A stretch of 64,000 bases of DNA, from NCBI GenBank assembly GCA_956465555.1, contig OY101122.1, positions 941,001 to 1,005,000 of the forward strand, given 5' to 3'. Positions 27,959 through 39,733 of the stretch are shown here, piece after piece. A program made the position numbers and the translations under genes. The stretch is from Nitzschia sp. pyKryTriq1. Taxonomy: Eukaryota; Bacillariophyta; Bacillariophyceae; Bacillariales; Bacillariaceae. The stretch's first letter is position 1. Each line of letters begins with the position of its first letter. Below the pieces are notes generated by a model. It did no database searches, was not told the origin of the DNA, and worked only from the letters and a program-made list of their open reading frames with translations.

Positions 27959-29023
27959 CGTGCCAGCTTGTTGTTTTACCAATGATACCAAGGAAGACAC
28001 CAAGCGATGCTGAAACTACAATCAATGACGAGTGTAAGAGGATTGATTCGAATACCAAGAGGATAATGCAAATGCCACACAAGGACAAGGACAGTACAAG
28101 TACTTCGTACGAACTGGGCAGTTGAAGGAATGAATGAACGAATGAATGAATGACAATGAAGTTGGCTTGTGGCTCGGGGTTTTGGAGGGAACACCCCGCC
28201 CGCGGCATAACAGGCAAAAGGTTGATCGATGAGCGCTTCATTTCGAGAACCTCTCGTACCGGTACTCGTAGGTTTCTACCGGTACATGATGGTGCCTTCC
28301 AAAAAAACAAAAGCCGCGCCAAACTGGAGGCAAGTTTTGTCAGCAGGCGAGGAGGTGGCGCAGCGCGCAGAGCAGGCAGAATCGCGTCCGACCGTCCATC
28401 GGACTCGGAAACTCAGTCTTGTCCGACCAATTGGAGTCACGACCGTCCATCATGTCATCTTCGATTCAACGGACACATCGGTCACGTCATTTAGGCCGTG
28501 TCGATGTGGAACTATACATTCACTGAGCATAACGAATCTTAGTTCATTTGTGGGAACAAAATATCTTTTAGATTTAATCTTGGATCTCGTTGCTTCGATC
28601 ATCGATGCAGACAATCCAATTCTTTACTAGATCATAGTTTACAAAGTTCTAATCTCATAATTTTGAATTTGGATCGATTGTGTTTGTTGATTCTATGTGA
28701 AGTTATCTAGGTATTTTATCTCGGAGGTGCGATTTTTATTTTTTGCTCCGTTTAGTCGAACTCGGGTTTGGACCGTACGGCACGAGGAAGGACACGACTC
28801 AGGGAGATACAGTAGTAGCTGGTACGTAAAATTCTACAAGATCCATGGTAAATTCTATTGTACTTCTACGAGAGTAAAGAACTCAACGATCGCAACCAAG
28901 ACCCAATATCTTCCTTTCTTCGTTTTGTTGCATGACGCATCGTCACAAAAACAAAAACAAAAACAAAAACAAAACACCTTCCGCTTCGCAAAATCAAAAT
29001 AGTAACAAGAATACACTAACATC
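27959..29023. promoter_or_regulatory. Divergent promoter region between SMC5 and annexin A
   Basis: 1065 bp holding both promoters. Simple repeats: (GAAT)n at about 28127-28152 and (CAAAAA)n at about 28946-28976, the latter ending about 50 bp before the annexin ATG. A 133-codon frame at 28229 has no recognisable content and is not called. Confidence 0.45.
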
Positions 29024-30238
29024 ATGACGATTGATATCTATCCAGAGCTAGTTCGTAGGGAGGATCTTTCCCCGGATGAGGGATTTGGGACAGACATCGA
29101 CGAAGATTGCCAGGTAGGTAGGCCCCACATATGAGATGAGAACCTAGCGCCGACCTGGGCAATTGAACGCACAAGCCCGTTGCGTGACCAACGAATCAAT
29201 CTTCTCACCCTGTTCTTCCCTCGTTTCTCCCATCAGGCCATTTTTGAGGCAACCAAGGGATGGGGCGCCAACGCCCAGAAAGTGATCGACGCTCTCGCCA
29301 ATAAGGATGCGAATGAACGCTGGAAGCTTTCTCGCCGGTACAAAGAACTCTTCGACAAGCCACTCGACGAACTCATGAAGAAGGAATTCAAGGGCGATTT
29401 CAAGTTTGGTATGACGTGCCTAGCGATGCCTCTCGATGAGGCGGAGTGCTACATGCTTAAAAAGGCAACCGATGGAGTCGGGTGCAATATTGCTGTTGTG
29501 TATTCCATCATGTGCGGACGAACCAACGATGAGATCAACCGAGTCAAAAAGAATTATTTCAAACTTTACACAAAAGACCTTGGGAAATTGATGTCAAGTG
29601 AACTTCGAGGTGATATGGAACGGTGAGTTTGCAGACACTGTTTTTGTTGGGGGGTACTGTATGCAGACCATGATGATTATGTTTTTCCTCACCCTTGAAT
29701 TCGTAGACTCGTTTTCAATTCCATGCAAGCCGGCGAAGAAACTTATGATCCTCAGTATCATACCAAAGATCTGGCCACCGAGCACGCCGAGGCGATCTAT
29801 CAGAAAGGACAAGGAAAATGGTTTGGTACCGACGAAAAATCTATCTTCAAAATTTTGTGTGCCGCGCCGCCTCAACACATCCAGAACATCTCGGATGTTT
29901 ACGCCGACAAGTACGGATATACACTGTTCAAGGCCATGGAGAAGGAATTGAGTGGAAATGTGCGAGATGGTACTGTCTTTCTTCTGGGCATGAAAATGAA
30001 ACCTTTCGAGACGATTGCTAAACTCATCAAGACGGCTTGTGCTGGCATTGGTACCGACGAGCTTCTATTGACGTGCTGCATTATTCGATACCAGATGGTC
30101 ATGAAGGACGTGATGGCGGCTCATATTGAATTATTTGGAAAGAGTGTACACGATCGTATCCGTGATGAATGCGGAGGAAAATACAAGTCGCTGCTCCTTT
30201 CCGTGTTGAATGCTGTCTGGCCTGAAGCTGGTATCTAA
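29024..30238 (+). CDS. Annexin A (four repeats, calcium sites lost in repeats 1 and 2)
   Basis: Exons 29024-29113, 29237-29622 and 29707-30238 give 335 residues. Annexins bind acidic membrane phospholipids in a calcium-dependent way, using GxGTD-type loops in four helical repeats. Repeat 1 reads GWGANAQKVIDAL and repeat 2 GVGCNIAVVYSIM, both without the TD calcium ligands. Repeats 3 (WFGTDEKSIFKIL) and 4 (GIGTDELLLTCCI) keep them. So membrane binding should rely on the C-terminal half. The start MTIDIYPELV matches its tandem neighbour's MTIPLYPEII. Introns of 123 and 84 bp. It is a paralog of the gene 1.2 kb downstream. Confidence 0.9.
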
Positions 30239-31433
30239 AATCGAACGACAATAAACTGACATCCTCGTATAGTACGAGCAGGTTGCCGGGTATCATTCGT
30301 CTTCGTTAGATTAATTTGTGAACAATAGCATGTCTTTATTTCTTTCACTATTGTACGAGTATAATCTTTGCGGGTGGGCGTCATCGCAAGCTTTTGGTGG
30401 CTTGCTACTACCGTATCAAGAAACGATGGACTACTTCTACACGTTCATGGTGTTACTACTACGTTCCTATTTCCTCCTCTAAGAGTACAATTACTCCTTA
30501 CGCGCTACTCTCTCTAACTCTCTCTAGTAGAGGGTAGAAAGGGTAGACTAGAGACTAGAGAGAGATGGCAATCATGTACGAAATGTATCATCAGTAGTCA
30601 TATGCGGGGACAGGAACATCCAAGGAAAAGCACGCTGTGACTGCTTCGCGTGGCCAAGAAGAATCTTGGCCAAGCGGTTCTTGGTTCTTGGCACATGCTA
30701 AATAATGCTATGTACAGTACGTGTACTGTAAGGTTCGTGGCCTTGACCTACCCCCCTTTCTGAAGTGCCCCCCAAATCGAATTTTTTGATGAAGTCGGTT
30801 CGAACGCATCCCTCTCCAAGAATATTATAATAAATTGAAAATCCAGACGATGAGCGAGACGAGACGCTACCGGTACACCGGTACCTCTAGTAGCTGGTAG
30901 CGTCTCTTTTTATCCATCCATTTTCATTTCTTTCCTTCCACCGCCACGAGAATGGCGCCGGTAATCGAGATGACAAAAGAGAGGATGCGAAAGGGCGGAA
31001 ATCAGACTAGAATGAAGGCAGACGTAGGAGATAAAAAGGGGCGACTACTCCCTACTACTTACTCCCGCTTTATTAAAAAATTTAGTCCATGACGAGGAGT
31101 CCCGCGTATTATCTTCACCAGGCAGATCTTTTCGTGCGAAGATTGAATCTTTTGATATTTTCGATCAATACTACGTGTACCAGTACCGGTACAGGTACGT
31201 AACAGGTACCTGGTATCGGTACCGGTACTGTACTCGTAACATTTACACGTACCTGTACCGTTTTTATCGGAGAGGAACAAAGAAGCTTCCGCGAAGCACC
31301 ACGACCCACAACCCACACGCCGGAGAACCATCGACAATCATCGTCATTATTTCCGTCGAAACGACGACTAGGATTCGTTTTTCATCACAATTTCCCGGAA
31401 GAGCAATTTCTACCATCGACTATTTACCTTACC
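30239..31433. other. Spacer between tandem annexins, with CTCT/GTAC repeat clusters
   Basis: 1195 bp. About 30503-30565 is rich in CTCTCTAGTAGAG-like partial palindromes. About 30866-30905 has TACCGGTACACCGGTACC. About 31168-31255 is a GTAC block (TACCAGTACCGGTACAGGTAC, GGTATCGGTACCGGTACTG). It contains the promoter of annexin B. No gene is supported; two 67-103 codon frames over the GTAC block are repeat artefacts. Confidence 0.45.
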
Positions 31434-32690
31434 ATGACGATCCCACTCTACCCAGAAATCATCTACGCAGGAGACCTCACGCCTGATGATGTTGGTGGAA
31501 AAGTCGATGAGAAGATTGAGGTGAGTGAGATCTAGCCTATCTCAGTTTTCATGGATCTTCAGATCTTAAGCAGAGGGTTCTCATATTTTGTGTTCTCTGT
31601 ATCATTCTGCAGAAAATCTATCAAGCAACCAAAGGATTCGGCACAGATGAGATGTGAGTGATCAACTTCCTTTTTACTGGTTGCCTCTTCTTGTCGAAGT
31701 AGTAGAATTGATCTCAATTCGTCATAATTATTTGTAATCGTCTTCGTTTCTCCAGGCGTCTGATCAAGGCGATTGCCTACTGCTCTCCGCAAGAAAGAGC
31801 CCAAGTGGCCGCCAAATATAAGAAAGTTCATGGAAAGAGTCTAAAGGAGGTCATGAAGAAAGAGTGCGGTAATCGTGACTTTGGAACGGCTCTTCAGTTC
31901 TTGGCAGTTCCGTCCGACGAGGCGGAGTGTGAGATGATCAAGATGGCATGCAAGGGCGCCGGAACTGACGAGCTGCTTTTGTACCCAGTAATCTGTGGAC
32001 GTACCAATGCTGAAATCGATATGTTGAAGAAGAAATTCTTTAAGGTATGTGGTGGGTTGTCAATAATGCTGGTGAATCAATCATTCCAGTCTGACCGGGC
32101 GATTTATGTTTCAGATGTACAACCAGGATCTTGCTATTGCTTTGAACAAGGAACTTGGGGGGGATTTCGAAAAGCTTATTTTCAACTGCCTTCAAGGAGT
32201 CGAGGAGGGTTTTGATCCTGGCTACCACACTGATGCCTTGGTCGCGGAAGACGTTAAGGCTTTGTACAAAATGGGAGAGGGAAAGTTTGGAACAGACGAA
32301 GCCGGCTTGTTTAAGCTATTGTGCTTGCGTCCTTCCGAGCACCTCAAGAAAGTCAATGCGGTATACGCAGACAAACATGATGTGACACTCTTCAAGATCA
32401 TGGAGGACGAATTGAAGGGACACTGTCGTGATGCTACGCTTTACTTGGTGGGCATGAAGATCAAGCCATACGCGACAGTTGCCAAGTTGATCAAAAGAGC
32501 ATGCGAAGGAGGAGGTACCAACGAGTTGCTCCTATCTTCGACCATCATTCGTTATCAAATGTGCTTGAAGGAGGTGATGGCGGCCTACGAAGAATTGTAC
32601 GGTAAAACTCTTCCAGAGCTGCTGAAGGGAGAAATCGGGGGCGATTACCGAGTTTTGCTCAAGGAACTTTGTGACGCTGCCGTGGCTTAG
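31434..32690 (+). CDS. Annexin B (four repeats, calcium loops largely kept)
   Basis: Exons 31434-31520, 31613-31653, 31756-32044 and 32115-32690 give 330 residues; introns are 92, 102 and 70 bp. Calcium-loop motifs: repeat 1 GFGTDEMRLIKAI, repeat 2 GAGTDELLLYPVI, repeat 3 KFGTDEAGLFKLL, repeat 4 GGGTNELLLSSTI (Asn for Asp). This is the better-preserved member of the tandem pair. Only the first intron position, after the short N-terminal exon, is shared with annexin A; the other introns lie at different places. Expected role: calcium-dependent membrane binding, vesicle traffic or membrane repair. Its 3' end lies 156 bp from the convergent MATE gene. Confidence 0.92.
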
Positions 32691-32846
32691 GAGGAATTGA
32701 CTGTGACAATGTATGAGTAACAGCGTGGAGTGATAAAAAACAAGACACACATTCAATCATTGTGAACCGTGGATTTCTAGCAATATGATTCGACTGAACC
32801 CATTCGTCAACAACTTGTTTACGCGTAGTTTGTTATTGCCTAAATA

Positions 32847-34651
32847 TTACGATGGCACATCTTGGACAGTGCTCTCGTGAGCTCTCTTTCGATATAAATG
32901 CCAGACACGGCTGACCCAGACGCTGATGCGAAAGAACTGATAGGCCGCAAAGGCATACCATACCGATTGCAGGCGTAGTTGTGACCCATACCGTTGGAGT
33001 TGTAAGATCAACGCCGGCACCACTGCAAAATAAACGCCATACATCCTTCCCAGAAATCCAAGATCCTTCTGTGCTAGAAGAATCCCCTCGGAAGCGCAGA
33101 ATACACCGTGAAACAGGAATATCAGGAGATGTATGGGTACTACAGAGTTCACAATACTTTGGACTGCAGGATCCGTTGTCATTGTCAATTTTGTGAGAAG
33201 CGGTATTGATGCGACAATACCAACCAAACCAGCACCGCACCAAATGGCTGCCTTCAGAAAGCTCTTCAAAGCGAGTCGAAGTCGATCGAGATTCTCTGGA
33301 GAGGAATCTTTCGAAAGAATAGGTGGAAGGAGTGCCTGCGCCGTCTGACTCAATGAATCCGCAATAGGGATAAGCGCGTAAAAGAAAGCTGTCAATATTT
33401 GGTTTGCGGCCATATTCACGACATTCATTCCCGACACAACAATTCCCATTGCTACGTAGACGGAACATCTTCCGACCTGAGTTGTCGTTACAGGGACCAC
33501 ATAAGGCGCGAAATCTTTGGCAGTACTTGGCTCGTTCTTTCTTCTAACCAATAAATCTCGAGCCAGCATTCGGTGTCGCAGTATCCCCCGTACAGTATCC
33601 CCTTCCCTTCGTCCACTCTGCTCCGACGAGTTTGATTGACTGGATTGTTCGAGATATTTGTTTTTGAATGAAGCCAAAAGCTTCTGTCCCGGTAAATCGT
33701 TGCCATTGAGCCACCTGAGGTAAAATGCAATAGCAACATATTGGGATAGTATGGTAGCCCAAGCTGCTCCAGCAACTCCACCGATCCACGGATGATTATG
33801 TCTAACAAAGAAAATATCAGCAAACAAATTGACGAAAGCGGCGAGCAGGGTCGTCAACAACGGACTTTTCGTGTCTCGCATTCCAAGGCAAGCGGCTTGT
33901 GCAGTTCCAATCATAGCCGCCGCTGGCATTCCAAGTGCCCGAATCCAAACGTACTTTCGCGAAGCCAGCAATACCTCTTGCGCCGCAATATTACTCCCGA
34001 CAAGATTACGTAGCATTAGATTGCCAAAGACAAGTAAGAAGCCACACATACAAATACCCACCCGTAGTGACACCCGAAGCGCCCCAACCAGGGTATTCCT
34101 GGAGGACGATTTGACAGATTTCGTCAAGTCTTTTTCGTACGAAACTGCGATCAAGTTTGTAGTGGCAGTATAGAGAAACGACTTTGGGGCAAAGAGAAAT
34201 AATATAGTGAGCCGGAAGCCAATCTTGAACGCCCTATCCTTGATTTACCGGATCAGGAGCAACCCACCATGCAACGCCCCGAGTAATCTGTGACAGCCAC
34301 TGCAGGGTTGAGGGCAGCTTGTTGGACCGTCCCACTTAGTAGCCCTACGGCAGAAGTGTCGATGACCGATAGCAACGGGCTGCATAGCCATATTCCGATC
34401 GCGGGGATAGCAAAATTCATAATTTCTTCCACGGAAATTTCTGGGAAGGCGGTGGTTGTGTTTCCCTCTTCGTATCCCTGTCGGAGATCTTGGTCGCCTG
34501 GGTGATGATTTTCGGCAGCAAACTTTAGGATTTGTGGCTGCCATATCGGGAACTTCGAAGCTCGATATGGAACGTTGACGGAAATAAAAGCCCGGGAAAA
34601 GATACTTTGCATTGCCGAGACCAACAGTGAAATCACTATACGGAGGTTCAT
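32847..34651 (-). CDS. MATE-family efflux transporter, probably plastid-targeted
   Basis: Two exons, 34268-34651 and 32847-34181 (86-bp intron with GTGGGT donor), give 572 residues from ATG 34651. MATE proteins export organic cations, acids or metabolites by proton or sodium exchange. The transport core starts near EEIMNFAIPAIGIWLCSPLLSVIDTSAVGLLSG-like helix 1 and continues with TNLIAVSYEKD, LGMPAAAMIGTAQAACLGMRDTKSPL and further helices, about 10-12 in all. The N-terminus MNLRIVISLLVSAMQSIFSRAF is a signal peptide followed by Phe, the diatom plastid-import pattern, and the core resembles the plant EDS5-like chloroplast MATE branch. A hydrophilic Ser/Arg-rich loop sits mid-protein (about 320-360). 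Substrate unknown. An upstream non-ATG extension (TTG 34684) was not used. Confidence 0.85.
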
Positions 34652-35422
34652 GGTCGATAAAAAATTCGTCGTCCCAAGGTTCAAATTGGCTCAATTTTCG
34701 GAGGCACGGGACATCTGCTTTAGGGATGTAATATATGAACAAACAACTCATATGAAGCCATGGTACTACCGGTATGATGTTATTGAGTAAATGTTGAGGG
34801 CGGAGGTGGAGGGAACGCACGAAGATCGTAATAGATAGAATGGAATATGATGGATTCAGACACAATTGAAGTCAAGGGTCACTTCAGTCGTCGTCGACCT
34901 CCTATCCTCATCCCTCATCGTCTACCGGTACCTGGTACCGTACCGGCGGTACCAGGTACAGTACTAAGTATTGCTGGTACCTGGTACCGTCGTGCTCTAC
35001 CGGTACATAAATAACTGCTTCTCTTCTTTTGCCAAAACATGGGCGGCGGGCTGGTATCTTTTGGGGGTTATCGTGGTGGGCATATATAACTTGTGGGACA
35101 TGAGCTATCGGTGCCTCAACGTTAGAATTACTGGCAGTATTTTCATTTTTGGGATCTACGACAACAAAGGTGCGAACGATCGTTCGTAATTGTGGATTTA
35201 TGGTTCACCCGCGCCAGACGAAGAAAGGGTCATTCTCACTCCGATGCGAGGGCCATCCGACATCCGACCCCGACGTTTTCCATTAGTTTCCATCTCGTCA
35301 TCTTATTCAAGCATCTCCATTCTTTGTCGTCTTCTGAATCGCAACAAGAGTGTTGACAAGGTATCCTTTCAATTCAATATTTGTCAGCCCCTTCCTCTGC
35401 AAGAAAGGGGATATTGTTCAGC
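34652..35422. promoter_or_regulatory. Divergent promoter region with GTAC block
   Basis: 771 bp between the MATE start and the CCDC53-motif gene. A dense GTAC cluster lies at 34923-35007 (TACCGGTACCTGGTACCGTACC and similar). Beyond this I see nothing; the 206-codon minus frame over 34245-34865 is out of frame with the MATE exon. Confidence 0.45.
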
Positions 35423-37690
35423 ATGGATATCCAAAAGCAGCTAGCCATGGCGGCTGTCGCAAAAGCTCACAAAAGGAACGGAACAACTCCGCCGCCATCG
35501 GCAGCCGCTGTTCCCGTGAAAAAGGCGCCGATTAAAACTGGCGCCGATCCAAAACAAAGTTCCAAGGCTAAGAACGCAGCTGCGGCTGCCATTGCCTCGA
35601 GGCTTGGAGGAGGGGTACCTAAAGGCCCTCCGCCCGCGGCGGCTGGCCAAGGCGATAGTGCTGCTGTTGACAAGTACCGAAAAATGGTCAAGATGGGCGT
35701 CCCAGCAGGAGCGATTCGCGGTAAGATGAGTGCTGAGGGCATTCCACCAAACATTATTGAGGAAGTCTTGTCAGGAGGTGGTGCATCCGGTGCCGGGGGA
35801 TCTTCGTCTCGTCGTCCTGGGCCGCCCCCACCGCCTTCGAAACCATCTGGAGGCGGTGCATCGTCACTTTCGCCGAACGAGGAAAAAATTGCAGCACAAT
35901 ATAGAAAGATGGTCAAATTGGGCTTGCCCCCGGGTGCGGTGACGCATAAGATGATTTCAGATGGAGTACCACAGAAAATACAAGATTCCGTGCTAGCCGG
36001 GGAGGTGCCTGGTGGCAGTGGTGGATCTTCTTCTAGCCATCCTGCCCCAGCATCATCGGGTCGAGCTCCAGCTGCTGGTGGTGGTCCCCTGTCAAAGCTT
36101 TCGCCAAACGAGGAAAAAATTGCGGCACAATATAGAAAGATGGTCAAGCTGGGTTTGCCCCCGGGTGCGGTGATGCATAAGATGACTTCAGATGGAGTGC
36201 CACAGAAAATACAAGATTCAGTTATGGCTGGGGAGGTGCCTGCTGGCAGTCGTGGGTCTCCTTCTAGCCAGCCTGCTCCGGCTCCATCGAGAGGTGCAAC
36301 CCCAGCGGCTGCTGTGGGTCCAGTGTCAAAGCTTTCTCCGAACGAGGAAACAATTGCGGCACCATATAGGAAAATGATATCAATGAAACTCCCTGACGGC
36401 GCTGTTATGCACAAGATGTCAATGGACGGTGTCGCCCAAAATATCCAAGATTCTGTCATGGCAAGAGAGACACCAGCAACTCAAGTTGAGAGCTCTGATT
36501 CAGGTAGAGGTAGCGCCGCGGCGTTTGCTGCTGGTGCTGCTGCTTTGAAAGTGGCGCCTAAGCAAGCACCTGCAGCCACCTCCAGCAGCGGCTCCCAAGG
36601 GGGATCACCCCTGGCAGCTGCCGCCGCCGCAGCAGCTGCTGCCCGGGCCTCTGGACCAAAAAGGGCACCACGACAGGTTCCACAAAATCCAATCCCACAA
36701 AAAACTCAAAGTGCGTCGGGCCCTGGGGCCTTGGCTGCTGCAGCTGTTGCCGCTGCTGCTCGTCGTGCCAATAGGCAGGATTCAAATCCGGAACAGTTCG
36801 ACCAAAAGCCTTCTCCCCAGAAGGTCATTGCCACACCACAACAAATGGTCACCTTACAACCTAGGCCAGCTCCAGCTGCTCCAAGTCCGAAACCTCGTTC
36901 GACCCCAACTCCCGAACCCCGACCAGTTCCGTCGTCTAGTGGTCCTACACGTCGAGGCCCATCTCCTTCTCGCAATCCTGCTGCGAAGTCAGCTAGATCA
37001 TCAGGTGGACCAGTTCCGACCTCGACGACCCCCCGCCGACGGACGAGCCCCCCTCCTGGGCCTACTCCAACATCAGCTCCAAAGGTACAAGCCTCTGCTC
37101 CTGTTGTTGTCAAACCTGTGGTGACTGAGGTAGCAGCGAGTCTCCCAAAACTGGATCCCGATGAAGAAGAGGTGGCAGATCATTATCGTGGTCTGGTCCG
37201 AGACGGAAATTCGTTGGATGCCGTCAAAGAGGAAATGATGAACGACGGAGCTCCTCCGCATATTCAAGATGCAGTGATGGCAACGTTTGCTCCACCACCA
37301 ACCCCTCCTCCTCGCGTGGCATCTACGCCTGATATTGCTCCTGCTGCTGCTGCTGCTGCTGCTGTAGATACATTCGACGTCAATGAAGCTGAAGAAATGA
37401 GAATTGAAAGTGCGTCGAGGCCATCATCAAATAGTTATGTTAATGTTCAGAAAGCGGTAGATCCAAAGATCCACCGGATCCCAGTCGTAACATCCCCAGC
37501 CAAAGAGAATTCTTCTTCTGTTACCTTGCTGGAACAGGATCCTAAATTTAAGAAGCGGAGTGAAGAAGCAGTTTCGGCGCCAACGCCGCCGGCTTCAAAG
37601 AAAAAGAAAAAGGAGCGTGGGAAGACGGCCAAGGGAACCACATTGCTGGAGAGCGGTGCGGAACAGCATTGCGCCTGCATCGTCATGTAA
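35423..37690 (+). CDS. Pro/Ala-rich protein with five CCDC53/WASH-like motifs and a C-terminal CaaX box
   Basis: 755 residues from ATG 35423 (the frame opens earlier at a TTG). Five copies of a short helical motif of the form YRKMVKLGLPPGAVxHKM, then DGVPQKIQDSV, occur at about 84-117, 150-193, 226-269, 305-348 and 574-620. This motif is that of the CCDC53 subunit of the WASH actin-nucleation-promoting complex and also occurs beside FH2 domains in protist formins. The links are Pro/Ser/Gly and poly-Ala, with KKAP-type basic patches. The protein ends EQHCACIVM: a canonical CaaX box (CIVM, predicted farnesylated) with a second Cys for palmitoylation. Inferred: a lipid-anchored scaffold of actin or membrane traffic. 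No FH2 or WH2 domain is certain. Confidence 0.65.
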   Translation: MDIQKQLAMAAVAKAHKRNGTTPPPSAAAVPVKKAPIKTGADPKQSSKAKNAAAAAIASRLGGGVPKGPPPAAAGQGDSAAVDKYRKMVKMGVPAGAIRGKMSAEGIPPNIIEEVLSGGGASGAGGSSSRRPGPPPPPSKPSGGGASSLSPNEEKIAAQYRKMVKLGLPPGAVTHKMISDGVPQKIQDSVLAGEVPGGSGGSSSSHPAPASSGRAPAAGGGPLSKLSPNEEKIAAQYRKMVKLGLPPGAVMHKMTSDGVPQKIQDSVMAGEVPAGSRGSPSSQPAPAPSRGATPAAAVGPVSKLSPNEETIAAPYRKMISMKLPDGAVMHKMSMDGVAQNIQDSVMARETPATQVESSDSGRGSAAAFAAGAAALKVAPKQAPAATSSSGSQGGSPLAAAAAAAAAARASGPKRAPRQVPQNPIPQKTQSASGPGALAAAAVAAAARRANRQDSNPEQFDQKPSPQKVIATPQQMVTLQPRPAPAAPSPKPRSTPTPEPRPVPSSSGPTRRGPSPSRNPAAKSARSSGGPVPTSTTPRRRTSPPPGPTPTSAPKVQASAPVVVKPVVTEVAASLPKLDPDEEEVADHYRGLVRDGNSLDAVKEEMMNDGAPPHIQDAVMATFAPPPTPPPRVASTPDIAPAAAAAAAVDTFDVNEAEEMRIESASRPSSNSYVNVQKAVDPKIHRIPVVTSPAKENSSSVTLLEQDPKFKKRSEEAVSAPTPPASKKKKKERGKTAKGTTLLESGAEQHCACIVM

Positions 37691-37859
37691 GACAGCCAAA
37701 GAGAACATAGATCAGTGCATACGCTAGATATGAATATAATATTGTAGGGTTTTTGCTAGCTATTACAATGCGAAACAATTTTGGTATGTTTCACGGAATC
37801 GACAGTCTGTCTTCCGACAGACGAGTAATTTAGTATTTCCGAATTGAACACCGGTACAT

Positions 37860-39733
37860 CTATTGTTGCTTCTGGTCCCACTCTCTTTCCAGCTTTACAA
37901 TTTGTCTCGTCTTCAATTTGATTCTGAGAGCTGTTTCCATTACCGAGTTGCCATTGACTCGGTCCGGCAATTCACGGAAGAAAGCCAAGATCTCTTCAAA
38001 GCTCATTTTCAGTAACTGCGACTGCCATTGTTGCAGAAGGGCCAACATTACTCGGTATATGATTTTCCACCCTTCTCCCAAGAAGGCGTCCCAGACACGA
38101 GTCACAAGATCAAATTTGAATGAGCTCGTGTACTGAGTGAGCAGCCATTGAGTAGCATACATAGTCACGTGAATGTTTTCTCTATCAAAATGACGTGCAA
38201 GCTGGAGCAGGAGCTACAGTGTTAGCATGCATACCGTTACAAAGCAATGGTTTCGTGAATTGTTCGTGCCACTCTGAGGACATACCTTAGGTAAGTGCAT
38301 GTGAATAAGAGATTCTGCAACGTGCAAAACCTTATGCGTTTCTTTCATCCCCTCACCAAACATCCCACGCATTTCACACGGCTTCTCGTGCATTACAGCT
38401 GAAGAAAGTGTCAAGAAATAAAGAGTGAGCATATGGCCGGTGTATCCACTTGACTATCTCGCAAATCTCACGTACCCAGGAGGAGCCAAAAGGCATCTTC
38501 TTCGCTCATTACGGTCAAGAACATGCCCGCAATAAAATTCATCCCCTGACAATAACTAACTTCCCGGTCGTAATAACTGTAGGCTCGCAACACGCGTCTC
38601 AATGCAGCCTGGCCATTCGGAGTTCTGACCATGGTGGAAGGAGACGATGGAGAGGCAATCAAGGGCTTGGTGATAGCACCATTGTTAATTGTTTTAATGT
38701 CCAGCTCCAGGTTTAAAATCAACGATGCCAGTTCAGGGTCGCATGCTCCCGTTAACCCCAGGAGAGTAAATGCGGCATTTGAAACTGCGTCAACGTCTCT
38801 TTCGTTGCCGTCTTCGAAAAAGAGATTGTGTCGAGGAAAGGTTCGATGTATATCACGTTCGATGGTATCTTGGACAATCCGAAATTCTTTGGAATGAGCA
38901 TAGTCCTGATCAGCCGACGGCGATTGTGGTCGCTTGCTCGATGGCGAGTAGTTCTTTGCATGAACGCTGCTTTGCTGACCATTTTGAGAATCACCTATCG
39001 CTGTGGTTGGAGAGGAGGCGTCCGAAGACGATGTTGTAGGAGACGTTATCGTACCAGACGATCCCTCCCGTCCATCCACTGGATTGGTACTAGGCACTTC
39101 CTGGGAGGCTAAAATACTCTGGCGAGCCAATTCCCTGTAGCTCTCAAGCATGGCATCCGTTGTTTTCTGCAAAATCTCTCGATACATTCCAGGTTTTCGA
39201 ACCCCCCCACCTAGAGCAAGCCAAACTTGACCCCTCAGTGAGTCTGGAACGCCCTTACGAAGACGCTCTTTGACCTTATTGGATCGCCGCCGCTCCCAGA
39301 CGTCAAGAGTGGTGTTCCACTTGCGTTCACGGCGAGCCGTCTTCTTGGCTTCCGCAAAGGTGGGAGCGCCCGAAGAGTCGGCCAGGTCAATTTCATATAC
39401 CAGGCCCCTCTCGTCAATGTTAAGAATAAAGCCATACTTGTCTACGTTGCGTGATGCTGCCATGGTGATTTCTGTTCCTTCGAAATAATCCGTGAGGGAC
39501 TCTTGTCCAGTAGTCGCTTTGATAGTCAGCGGAACAACCGCCTCCTCATAGTACTCTTCCTCTTCGGAAGAGTTGTCTGGGGCGGTGTTGTCGGGCTCGA
39601 TCACGTCCACAACCACGGTACCAGCGCTACTCTGGAACCTCTGGGAATCAAGCGTCTTACCCAGGGACTGGTGAGAGATTCGTTCTGCTTCAAGGTCCTG
39701 GTGTTGCTTGTTTACGGTCCAAAATCGGCCCAT
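37860..39733 (-). CDS. TBC-domain Rab GTPase-activating protein
   Basis: Three exons, 38476-39733, 38286-38398 and 37860-38213, give 574 residues. TBC proteins switch off Rab GTPases in vesicle traffic using an Arg finger and a Gln finger. The TBC domain starts at LRKGVPDSLRGQVWLALGGG (about 160-180). The Arg-finger motif IERDIHRTFPRH and the Gln-finger motif YCQGMNFIAG are both intact, so the GAP should be catalytically competent. A Ser-rich insert of about 75 residues sits between the first helix and the Arg finger. Exon 3 contains TMYATQWLLTQYTSSFKFDLVTRVWDAFLGEG, the conserved C-terminal TBC block. Both introns are about 70-90 bp. N-terminal 150 residues are unassigned. Confidence 0.9.

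Noticed and set aside
28229-28630. 133-codon plus-strand frame from an ATG
   Set aside because: No recognisable domain, lies in the divergent promoter region and has mixed composition.
34245-34865. 206-codon minus-strand frame
   Set aside because: Overlaps the MATE first exon in a different frame; the MATE frame carries the conserved helices.
35467-36459. 330-codon minus-strand frame
   Set aside because: Antisense of the repeat region of the CCDC53-motif gene; its own repeats mirror that array.
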